Shown here: positions 17,768 through 23,940 of the stretch, in pieces
Numbering within the stretch: the stretch's first letter is position 1
Layout of the letters: every line of letters starts with the position of its first letter
Source: SZUA-448 sp045627185
Lineage (GTDB): Bacteria > Bacillota > Clostridia > Lachnospirales > Lachnospiraceae
Length of the DNA: 23,940 bases
Assembly: GCA_045627185.1 (NCBI GenBank)
Contig: JAZQNE010000018.1
Location: 1-23,940, forward strand
Direction of reading: 5' to 3'
The notes under the pieces: model-generated
Database searches by the model: none
Told to the model about the DNA's origin: nothing
The model's input: only the letters and a program-made list of their open reading frames with translations
Made by a program: the position numbers and the translations under genes

Positions 17768-20446
17768 ATGACTATTATATTAAACATGAAAAAAAAGTCA
17801 AGAAGATTTATTTTAGCAGCGGTGATTTTCACGGTTGCTTTTTCGTGTGTTTTTACGGGCTGTTCCGGGAGAACGCCTGATTTTACCGGCACTCCGGCAC
17901 CGGAATCCGCATTTCCCACTCCCACCTATGAAGAAACCCGGGCCAGCGTAAAGCCCGACATCTCCATTTATGACAACCGTTACATTATTTTCTGGCAGGA
18001 AGATTTTGCCCCTGTTCAAAGGCAGGCTGTTCTTGAAACGCTTGAAGACTTCACCGTTGTTTCCGAATTTGACAAAAATTATACCGTTGTAAGAAATGAA
18101 ACGCTCAAGCCCGAGTCTGTCATTTCTCTTCTTCGCAGCCTTCCGGGCGTGGTTGCTGTCGATCCCGATTACATCATCTCAACCGAAACCTTCAGCAATG
18201 ACACCTTCAGTGATTCCCAGTGGCCCCTTCACAATCCCGGGACCTACAGATACTATTTCACAAACGAACCCGCAAACCCCATTCTTCTTCCTACCCGCGA
18301 AGATATAGACCTCAATTTCCCCGAAGCGCGCGACCTTTATTCGGAGCTGGTTCAGAATCCGCGTGAGGTTGTAATTGCCGTAATTGACACAGGCATTGAC
18401 ATCAGCCATCCGGACCTTCGCGACTGCATCTGGACAAATCCTTTGGAAATTCCGGGTGATGGTATTGATAACGATGGCAACGGCTACATTGACGATGTTT
18501 ACGGCTGGGATTTTTATAACGATGACAACACCCTGATTCATCTTGATAAAGATGAAAACGGCTCATACATAGATAACGATACGCACGGGACCCAGGTTGC
18601 CGGCGTAATCGCAGCAACATCCGGGAACGGCCTTGGAATATCGGGTGCAGCATCATTTGTTCCCGTAAAGCTTATGTCCCTCAAAATCAACGGCGGCCCG
18701 AACGGACTCGGCTCTGTTTCATCCGCCATAAGAGCCATTAACTACGCTACAGAAATGGGCGCCGACATTTGCAATATGAGCTGGGGCTCAGCCTCAATTT
18801 CAGCCACTCTTGAAACGCTAGAAGCAGCCATGAAGACTTCTGACATGCTGTTTGTCTGCGCAGCCGGAAACAGCGGCACGGATAACGATGTTTACCCCAT
18901 CTATCCGGCAAGTTTAAGACTTCCGAACAACATTTCCGTAACATTTGTAAATGAGCTTGGAAAGCTTGTCGAGCAGACAGTTTCCGCTGACGGAACGCCT
19001 TACGGCAGTAACTTCGGCAAAAACACCGTCGATATTGCAGCACCGGGTTCATATATTCTGACCACATCGCCAAGCGGTGCTTATTCCGCGCCAAGCGGCT
19101 CATCCATGGCGGCCCCGTATGTATCGGCAATTGCAGCCATGCTTATGTCCACGCAGGAAGGCCTTTATCCCGCAGATGTCAAAAATCTGATTCTTGCAAC
19201 AGCCAAGCGCATTCCCGGGGATATGGTCACGCCCACGCCAACTGCTACTCCTACACCGGACGGCTTTGTTCCGACTCCTACGCCTGATGGCATTCCTACA
19301 GTAACTCCCGGTACAAATCCTACGGGAACCCCGGGTGAAGTTCCCACAGTAACTCCGGGCGTCAATCCTACCGGAACCCCCGGCGGCAGTCCTACCGGGA
19401 CTCCCGGCGGCAGTCCTACCGGGACCCCCGGCGAAAATCCTACAGAAACACCCGGCGAACCACCTACAGAAACTCCCGGCAGCAATCCTACCGTAACTCC
19501 CGGCGAAGCCCTTACGGGTACACCTTCCGTGACATCCGTTCCGGAAACCACGGGAGCACCTTCAGAAACTCCCGGAGCAGGCACAGCTACACCCGGAATC
19601 ACGCCCGGTCCGCAAACACCTGCGCCCGAACCGCCAACTGCAACACCTGTTCCCACACCGGTTCCCGAAATATCTCCCGAACCGTCCGTAACAGGCACTC
19701 CCGGCCCGTCGGATACAGATCCTTCAGGCACTCCGGAGCCTGACCCCACCACAACTCCGGGCAGCAATCCTACCGTAACTCCCGGCGGTCCTCAGAATCC
19801 TTTCCTTTCGCTTGAAGGAAAGCTTCAGGTACCCGGCATTCCCAATATGTACGATGCTCTTCTGCTTGCCTCAACCCTTACTCCCGATACTGAAGCACCG
19901 GAGATTATTGTCACAAGAACCTTCGAAAAAAGTATTATCGTTCTCAACGTACAAGGCTCGGATGCACTTTCCGGTCCGCGCGTTGTCCGTTATATTAAAG
20001 AAACCTCCGAGAGCATACACACGCTTGATTTCTTCAGGCGCGGCATAGGCGGCACCGCCTTCAGTGAGCCTCTGAAGATTGCCCGCCCCGGTATTTACAC
20101 GTTCTACGTTTCCGATTATGCCGGCAATGAAACGCTCATCCGTTATGAGGTTCAGGACGATAAAACATCCCCTGAAATCAGGCTTTTCACCACGCTTAAG
20201 TCACCTTCGGGCGTGACAATGGCCGTACTTGATGTAAATGATTTCGAAAGCGGCGTAAATACCTTTATGATGCTTCCCGGGCAGCATGTTGCTTCAGATT
20301 TCACTGCTGCCGGTGTAAAGCCCACAAAGCTTGAGCCCGTTGACGGGCGTCTTCTTATAAGATTTTCAGGTTCAGACGTCTACACACTCTATGCAACGGA
20401 TTTCAGAGGCAACTCAATGACTTATGAAATAGAACTTGTTCCGTAA
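17768..20446 (+). CDS. subtilisin-like (S8) serine protease, probable lipoprotein
   Basis: 892 residues. The signal sequence (KKKSRRFILAAVIFTVAFSC) ends in FTGC, a fair lipobox with Cys32, so it is probably lipid-anchored outside the cell. A propeptide-like region covers about residues 60-140 (YDNRYIIFWQEDFAPVQRQA, VAVDPDYIIST). The catalytic triad is complete: Asp207 (VIDTGID), His273 (DTHGTQVAG), Ser446 (GSSMAAP), with oxyanion Asn368 (CAAGNSG). After about residue 488 comes a Pro/Thr/Gly linker of some 190 residues, then about 210 residues with Ig-like strands (DALSGPRVVRYIKE, FYVSDYAGNETLIRYEV). No Shine-Dalgarno precedes either ATG 17768 or the in-frame ATG 17786, so the exact start is open. 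It is divergent from rpmG and monocistronic. Confidence 0.92.
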   Translation: MTIILNMKKKSRRFILAAVIFTVAFSCVFTGCSGRTPDFTGTPAPESAFPTPTYEETRASVKPDISIYDNRYIIFWQEDFAPVQRQAVLETLEDFTVVSEFDKNYTVVRNETLKPESVISLLRSLPGVVAVDPDYIISTETFSNDTFSDSQWPLHNPGTYRYYFTNEPANPILLPTREDIDLNFPEARDLYSELVQNPREVVIAVIDTGIDISHPDLRDCIWTNPLEIPGDGIDNDGNGYIDDVYGWDFYNDDNTLIHLDKDENGSYIDNDTHGTQVAGVIAATSGNGLGISGAASFVPVKLMSLKINGGPNGLGSVSSAIRAINYATEMGADICNMSWGSASISATLETLEAAMKTSDMLFVCAAGNSGTDNDVYPIYPASLRLPNNISVTFVNELGKLVEQTVSADGTPYGSNFGKNTVDIAAPGSYILTTSPSGAYSAPSGSSMAAPYVSAIAAMLMSTQEGLYPADVKNLILATAKRIPGDMVTPTPTATPTPDGFVPTPTPDGIPTVTPGTNPTGTPGEVPTVTPGVNPTGTPGGSPTGTPGGSPTGTPGENPTETPGEPPTETPGSNPTVTPGEALTGTPSVTSVPETTGAPSETPGAGTATPGITPGPQTPAPEPPTATPVPTPVPEISPEPSVTGTPGPSDTDPSGTPEPDPTTTPGSNPTVTPGGPQNPFLSLEGKLQVPGIPNMYDALLLASTLTPDTEAPEIIVTRTFEKSIIVLNVQGSDALSGPRVVRYIKETSESIHTLDFFRRGIGGTAFSEPLKIARPGIYTFYVSDYAGNETLIRYEVQDDKTSPEIRLFTTLKSPSGVTMAVLDVNDFESGVNTFMMLPGQHVASDFTAAGVKPTKLEPVDGRLLIRFSGSDVYTLYATDFRGNSMTYEIELVP
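19229..19797 (+). repeat. Pro/Thr/Gly-rich repeat region inside the subtilase gene
   Basis: Imperfect tandem units such as NPTGTPGGSPTGTPG, about 24 bp per eight-residue unit, encode a flexible and probably surface-spanning linker. Near-identical units around 19368-19440 make this a likely site of length variation. The long open frame on the opposite strand here is only a by-product of the repeat. Confidence 0.9.
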
Positions 20447-20528
20447 ATTACGTGGTTCAAACAGAAACGCCCGTGAACCCCATACAAGTAAAAATCGCGA
20501 GAATGCGACAGCCTGTTTATACAGAAAT

Positions 20529-20573
20529 AAACCGTCTCCAGCCTTTGTTTTCAAGGGTTGAAGACGGTTTTTA
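20529..20573 (+). terminator. terminator of the subtilase gene, possibly bidirectional
   Basis: Stem AAACCGTCT/AGACGGTTT (20529-20537 with 20562-20570) with partial inner pairing, followed by T on the plus strand. It lies between two convergent genes and may also serve the minus-strand gene at 20642. Confidence 0.8.
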
Positions 20574-20641
20574 TCAACGCGTTTTGCTTTAAAACTCTTA
20601 TTACTCTTTTTTGTCCTGTTACTCGTTTGCTTATGATATTC

Positions 20642-21277
20642 TTATTTTTCTTCGTGTTTTATGTCCCCGCAATTTTCCACAAACTGCTTAATCAGCTGAA
20701 CTGCATTGTCAATCCCGCATGCGGAGCTGTTAACTGTCAGATGATAATTCATGGCATTTCCCCACTGCTCGCAGGAGTGGTAGTTGTAGTAATTTGCACG
20801 GCGTTTGTCTATCTTCCGGATGTTGTCCTCAATTTTAACAGGAGACATATTGTCAATACGAACGGCGCGTTCTACGCGGAAATCCATATCAGCACAAATA
20901 AATACATGTATTACATTGTCAAACTCGCGAAGTACGTAGTCAGCACATCTGCCGACAATTACGCATGGCCCTTCCGATGCTACCTTGCGGATAATACTTG
21001 CCTGCGCAAGATAAACACGGTCATCAAGCGAAAGGTTTGCCTGGCCGAATTCACGGCTGCCGTAAGAGCTCATTCCCATTGCGATAGAATAGAGAAGGCT
21101 GTTTGAGGCTTTTGTCTCAGCCGCACGGAACACTTCTTCCGCAAATCCGCTTTCTTTTGCAGCACGCGTAATCAGTTCGTTATCATAAAAAGGAATTCCA
21201 AATTCTTTTGCAAGTTTTGCGCCTATTTCACGCCCACCGCTCGCGTATTGTCTGCTGATGGTGATTATCTTGTTCAT
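20642..21277 (-). CDS. cytidylate-kinase-like family protein
   Basis: 211 residues from the ATG at 21277 (GAGAGG upstream; an ATG at 21295 overlaps this site). The N-terminus MNKIITISRQYASGGREIGA holds the modified P-loop of the cytidylate-kinase-like family, followed by KLAKEFGIPFYDNELITRAA, the middle VIVGRCADYVL, and the arginine-rich lid FRVERAVRIDNM. These proteins look like nucleotide kinases, but their substrate is generally not established, so CMP is not claimed. It lies 96 bp downstream of the Hpt gene on the same strand and may be cotranscribed with it. Confidence 0.85.
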   Translation of the reverse strand: MNKIITISRQYASGGREIGAKLAKEFGIPFYDNELITRAAKESGFAEEVFRAAETKASNSLLYSIAMGMSSYGSREFGQANLSLDDRVYLAQASIIRKVASEGPCVIVGRCADYVLREFDNVIHVFICADMDFRVERAVRIDNMSPVKIEDNIRKIDKRRANYYNYHSCEQWGNAMNYHLTVNSSACGIDNAVQLIKQFVENCGDIKHEEK

Positions 21278-21373
21278 AAACCCATACCTCTCCAATTAGA
21301 TTTTCTGAAGCACAAAAACCGGTTGCAGCGAATAATCTTTCCACAGTCCAAAAGTGAAATTTCGCATGTTTTA

Positions 21374-21733
21374 TTAAATATATTTCTGCAGAATTTCTGT
21401 AATCTTCTTATGTTCTTCGGTAATCTGTGTCATAAGCAGGTTAACATCGCAGCTTCTGTTCTTTCTGAATGTTTCCACCATATCATCTGAATAATGGAAA
21501 AGGTTCATCAGTCCCAGGTTTCCGCACATACCCTTGATTGTGTGTGCAAAACCAAGTGCGGCTTCTTCATCACCTTTTTCCATTGCATCAACAAGTTTCC
21601 CGTAATTGTCATCTGTCAAAAACATACCGAGAATAGTCTGATAAAGATCCTCACTGCCGCCCATACGTTCCAAAGCACCTGCTACATCTACGCCACCGGC
21701 ATTTTCAAGTTCCCGAATTAATTCACTTGCCAA
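21374..21733 (-). CDS. Hpt-domain histidine phosphotransfer protein
   Basis: 119 residues from a TTG start at 21733, chosen because AAGGAGG lies five bases upstream; earlier in-frame ATGs have no such site. The four-helix Hpt signature FAHTIKGMCGNLGL places the phosphorylated histidine at residue 64. The N-terminal part ELIRELENAGGVDVAGALER with ALERMGGSEDLYQTILGMF is typical of stand-alone Hpt proteins. Such proteins pass phosphate between histidine kinases and response regulators; no kinase or regulator partner is in the window. It begins a likely two-gene unit with the kinase-like gene. Confidence 0.85.
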   Translation of the reverse strand: MASELIRELENAGGVDVAGALERMGGSEDLYQTILGMFLTDDNYGKLVDAMEKGDEEAALGFAHTIKGMCGNLGLMNLFHYSDDMVETFRKNRSCDVNLLMTQITEEHKKITEILQKYI

Positions 21734-21774
21734 AGCAACCTCCTTCCGGCTTCCACCGTTATAAGAATATTTAT

Positions 21775-21803
21775 ATTTTATCATATCGGCAGATTGCACG
21801 CAA
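21775..21803 (-). promoter_or_regulatory. candidate promoter of the Hpt gene
   Basis: TTGCGT (21803-21798) and TAAAAT (21780-21775) on the minus strand with 17-bp spacing, about 40 bp upstream of the TTG start codon. Confidence 0.5.
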
Positions 21804-22017
21804 TACACAAGCGACAAAGAATTATTCAAGAATTATTCACTCGTCTTCGTCATTTTGCCTATGGTTTGCAGGGACTCAGAACGCCGTAAATCAAAGGAAA
21901 TATAGAGTTGTCAATGTGCGCAAAAATATAAATCAGGCCGCAACTGAGGCTCTACAGCAGCCCTGTCGCAGGCTTAATCTCGGGTATATATGCAGGCTGC
22001 CCGGGCACAGAAAAATC
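21804..22017. other. non-coding stretch between the Hpt gene and the IS66 remnant
   Basis: No gene seen. The minus strand has a short open stretch right after tnpB (DFWSKQRKFTDFSVPGQPAY) with no start and an early stop; it does not look like the missing tnpC. Nothing else is supported. Confidence 0.4.
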
Positions 22018-22045
22018 CGTAAATTTTCTCTGTTTTGACCAAAAA

Positions 22046-22402
22046 TCAGCCTGCCTTTTCGGGATGGACCTCCCTGATTTTAGGATCAAGCGGATTGAGT
22101 CCCAGCATCAGGTAATTGAACTGTTCCTCTGTGAGTTCAGCTGCCTCCTGCGTAGTACGTGGCCATGACAGTGTACCTGCTTCGAAGCGTTTATACAACA
22201 GCAGAAATCCGTCCCCCATCCAGAGGAGACCTTTTATGCGGTCAGATTTCCTGCCGCAGAACAGGAAGAGGGTTCCTTTCTCAAAAGGATTCTGGCTGTA
22301 TTTATCGCCTATGATCATCGAAAGGCCGTCGATACCTTTACGTAAGTCAACCGCACCGCAGGCAAGAACGACGCGCCGGATTTTTGCTGCATTTTCAAGC
22401 AT
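22046..22402 (-). CDS. tnpB: IS66 accessory protein TnpB (Orf2)
   Basis: 118 residues with the IS66 Orf2 core: VVLACGAVDLRKGIDGLS, GTLFLFCGRKSDRIKGLLWM, GDGFLLLYKRFEAGTLSWPR. It is needed with TnpA and TnpC for transposition of complete elements. The start ATG at 22402 overlaps the tnpA stop by eight bases, the coupled arrangement normal for IS66. The reading frame appears complete, so the gene itself is not broken, but its tnpC partner is missing. Confidence 0.9.
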   Translation of the reverse strand: MLENAAKIRRVVLACGAVDLRKGIDGLSMIIGDKYSQNPFEKGTLFLFCGRKSDRIKGLLWMGDGFLLLYKRFEAGTLSWPRTTQEAAELTEEQFNYLMLGLNPLDPKIREVHPEKAG

Positions 22403-22778
22403 AGGCAATCACCTTCAGTATGGCAGCTATCAGTTCCGGGGATGCGTTGTTTGAAAGTTCTATGGTTGCTGCATTTATTCTAAGTGTTGCACCGGTGTTC
22501 GGCAGACATGCCGGATTGGACACGTCCGGCAAAGTTTTTACAGCCAGCGGGACTTCCGCAAAAGAAACGGAATGAATCAGAGTGTTTCCGGTCTGTTCAC
22601 TGACAAGTGAGTCATATGCGTTACGGCGCACCTTGCGCTGCCAGTAATAAAACTGATCACGGGAAATACCGTTATCATCAAGCCAGTCCTTAAGCAGTAC
22701 GCCACGTGGTCTCTCGGATGCCGACTTGACGAGTCCTGTCCACTGGGCCAAGCGGACTTCGTAAGTTGATTTGTCCAT
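22395..22778 (-). CDS. tnpA: IS66 accessory protein TnpA (Orf1)
   Basis: 127 residues from the ATG at 22778, with GGAGG eleven bases upstream. The N-terminus MDKSTYEVRLAQWTGLVKSA and the helix-turn-helix-like VLLKDWLDDNGISRDQFYYW match IS66 TnpA-type proteins. The C-terminal third (ATLRINAATIELSNNASPEL) is the usual conserved strand region. Translationally coupled to tnpB. Confidence 0.85.
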   Translation of the reverse strand: MDKSTYEVRLAQWTGLVKSASERPRGVLLKDWLDDNGISRDQFYYWQRKVRRNAYDSLVSEQTGNTLIHSVSFAEVPLAVKTLPDVSNPACLPNTGATLRINAATIELSNNASPELIAAILKVIAYA

Positions 22779-22858
22779 ATGTGTGGTAACCTCCTTGAAA
22801 AAGTTGTAAAGTTTTTTTCTCTTTTTCAAGTTTTACCACAAAATTCACCCCGGCGTAA

Positions 22859-23011
22859 GGCGAGCGGTTTGACGTTTACTACAATAAAGAGAGCGGTCAC
22901 TTTGTATATGCGGAACCAAATCTTGCAGTTATTCGTAACGAGTTGGAACTGTGCGGTTATCTTGCAATAATCACATCTGAAAACATGGATGCCAAGAAGG
23001 CTATTTGTTAA
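22859..23011 (+). pseudogene. fragment of an IS1634/IS4-like DDE transposase
   Basis: The plus strand encodes RFDVYYNKESGHFVYAEPNL, followed by a stretch ending CGYLAIITSENMDAKKAI before a TAA. This matches the region upstream of the conserved YxxRD segment in IS1634-type transposases (pattern CGYFVIITSEKMT). There is no start codon, a stop lies just upstream at 22856-22858, and the YxxRD part is lost, so it is a remnant truncated at both ends. It abuts the possible IS66 end. Confidence 0.7.
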
Positions 23012-23190
23012 CTTAACTATAAATACTTTCTAAGGAAGCTTCAACTGCCTCTTTTTTAGATAAAAGAATTGTTGCAGCCGCAGCCTTGGTAGTCCGCCAT
23101 GAAGCGACTTAGTTTATAGCGCTATCGAACATCTGTTCATTTTTGCCGCCGGCTGCTGAACCTGGCCTAAGGCAGTCCGTTGGTACCGCC
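23012..23190. other. non-coding stretch left of the palindrome
   Basis: No gene supported. It probably contains decayed insertion-sequence DNA continuing from the transposase fragment, but no frame could be followed. Confidence 0.4.
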
Positions 23191-23265
23191 TCGGTCGGTG
23201 GCAACTTTTCAAGGTGGCAACGGTTGCCACCTTCATTTTTTGCCACCGTCTGCAGAACCGACCGA
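23191..23265. repeat. 75-bp nested palindrome with four GGTGGCAA words
   Basis: GGTGGCAA occurs at 23197-23204 and 23213-23220, and its complement TTGCCACC at 23224-23231 and 23240-23247: two direct copies 8 bp apart, a 3-bp centre, then two inverted copies again 8 bp apart. The centre extends to an 11-1-11 palindrome (23211-23233). An outer TCGGT/ACCGA pair is at 23191-23195 and 23261-23265. It could be a protein-binding array, a cruciform, or the end of a mobile element. Confidence 0.85.
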
Positions 23266-23636
23266 AGTCTGTTGATATGGTTTGCCTTTCTTCATGTTGA
23301 AATCATCCCTCCTGTCGGACGGAAAACAGGCTGATTTCTTCAAATAAACACAAAAAAACAGCTTCACATGTCGATTTTACATGTCGAAAACAATGCCTGA
23401 CGGGTGCCATTTTTATTTAAAATAGCGTTTAAAATTACTTTTGAGACCCCGGGCCCCGGAAGCCTTGATTTTCCTGCGTTTTCAGCCGTTTTTCAGTAGG
23501 CGTTTTCGTGCAAATTATGCTGTTTTGAGGTATGTATTTTTCCGGAAAAAATGCAAAAAAAATAATCGACACGCGTTGCAATTTTTCGGACCGGCGTAGA
23601 TAAAGTATATATAAGAATTTCTATAAGGAGCTGATA
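23266..23636. other. non-coding stretch upstream of the plus-strand frame
   Basis: No gene supported. It includes a tandem ACATGTCGA-TTTT-ACATGTCGA near 23365-23390, a GC-rich palindrome around CCCCGGGCCCCGG near 23447-23459 in an AT-rich setting, and AT-rich promoter-like DNA (TTGCAA near 23576, TATATA near 23607) before the ribosome-binding site at about 23625. Confidence 0.4.
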
Positions 23637-23843
23637 TTGATTAAAGATAATTTTACGCAATGGGCAAATGGAACTGCGCCGCCTGAAGATAATGCACACT
23701 TTCTGAGTGAAGAGGAGCTGACGGTTATTCCCGGTGCAAGACTTTACAGCAGACTTTTTAAGAGCCGGTACTGTCTAATTCTGCATACATTGTCAGTTCA
23801 ACCATGTGCTTGCGCTCATATCTCTTGCGCTCCCATTCGGTAA
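23637..23843 (+). CDS. short protein of unknown function, possibly truncated
   Basis: The TTG start at 23637 is preceded by AAGGAG at six bases. The product begins MIKDNFTQWANGTAPPEDNA and HFLSEEELTVIPGARLYSRL with reasonable composition. After about residue 42 it runs antisense to the gene entering from the right, and its composition becomes unlikely (Cys, Ala and His rich). The simplest reading is a gene whose 5' part survives and whose 3' part was replaced at about 23757. No family recognised. Confidence 0.35.
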   Translation: MIKDNFTQWANGTAPPEDNAHFLSEEELTVIPGARLYSRLFKSRYCLILHTLSVQPCACAHISCAPIR

Positions 23844-23940
23844 CAGCCCACTGTTCCTTATAAAATTTGATATACGGCTCATAGTCCTTATACAGTTCAA
23901 GCAGGCCCTCAAGATATCCCATACGTTCGCTTATCTCTTT
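23758..23940 (-). CDS. C-terminal end of an unidentified charged protein (partial)
   Basis: Sixty codons enter from the right edge and end at TAA 23760-23758: KEISERMGYLEGLLELYKDY, then EPYIKFYKEQWAVTEWERKR, ending YERKHMVELTMYAELDSTGS. It is helical, charged and rich in Tyr, Lys and Glu. The style resembles C-terminal helices of mobilisation/relaxase proteins of Firmicute elements, but this is only an impression. Coding is supported by natural amino-acid composition over the full 60 codons. Confidence 0.55.
   Translation of the reverse strand, partial: KEISERMGYLEGLLELYKDYEPYIKFYKEQWAVTEWERKRYERKHMVELTMYAELDSTGS

Larger units (their letters stand above)
22018..22848 (-). mobile_element. IS66-family element or remnant lacking tnpC
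   Basis: tnpA and tnpB of the IS66 type are present, but the large transposase gene tnpC that normally follows is absent. Possible ends are GTGAATTTTGTGG reading inward from 22848 and GTAAATTTTCTCTG from 22018, which share about nine of twelve bases and the GT-A start typical of IS66 ends. The flanking eight bases are not duplicated, so either the ends are wrong or the element has been rearranged. Confidence 0.55.

Noticed and set aside
19300..19520. Short regular repeats as a CRISPR array
   Set aside because: The units are in-frame codons of a low-complexity linker, with no unique spacers.
19165..19767. Minus-strand frame of 200 codons rich in Gly, Val and Pro
   Set aside because: It is the mirror of the Pro/Thr/Gly-coding repeat in the subtilase gene; repeats keep the opposite strand open.
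20558..21106. Plus-strand frame of 182 codons
   Set aside because: It is antisense to the cytidylate-kinase-like gene, which has clear family motifs and a ribosome-binding site.
23143..23334. Plus-strand frame of 63 codons over the nested palindrome
   Set aside because: No ribosome-binding site; the frame is shaped by the palindrome.

Overview
The window looks like chromosome from a Gram-positive Clostridia-type bacterium, most likely Lachnospiraceae-like. The basis is moderate GC, strong AAGGAGG ribosome-binding sites, a four-cysteine L33, IS66- and IS1634-like insertion sequences, a DNRLRE-type secreted protein and a long acidic RpoB tail. Placement below class is inference.

The backbone is the ribosomal-protein/RNA-polymerase cluster read on the minus strand: rpmG-secE-nusG-rplK-rplA (17632 down to 15463), rplJ-rplL (9243 to 8241), then rpoB-rpoC (5667 to 1, rpoC cut by the window edge). 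Each block has its own TTGACA-type promoter with 17-bp spacing (17696-17724, 9403-9431, 5787-5815). The first two blocks end at intrinsic terminators. Leader RNAs precede rplJ (L10 leader with attenuator) and probably rplK.

This usually compact cluster is opened at two places. Between rplA and rplJ (9.4-15.4 kb) lie a long rod-like inverted repeat whose G.U pairs point to a plus-strand RNA, an ECF sigma factor translationally coupled to a seven-helix membrane protein, and a two-gene operon for exported proteins. One of these is a DNRLRE protein ending in an EF-hand-like loop and a candidate Cys/His domain. Between rplL and rpoB lie a small membrane-anchored protein, bracketed by a 74-bp direct duplication of the rplL 3' end plus terminator, and a plus-strand BTAD-type regulator with a degenerate GGDEF-like C-terminus, divergent from rpoB.

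Right of the cluster a subtilisin-like lipoprotein with a long Pro/Thr/Gly linker is transcribed divergently from rpmG. It is followed by a cytidylate-kinase-like gene and an Hpt phosphotransfer gene on the minus strand. The last 2 kb are an insertion-sequence graveyard: an IS66-type tnpA-tnpB pair without tnpC, a transposase fragment, a striking nested palindrome, a short plus-strand reading frame, and the 3' end of a gene entering from the right edge. No tRNA, rRNA or CRISPR array was seen.
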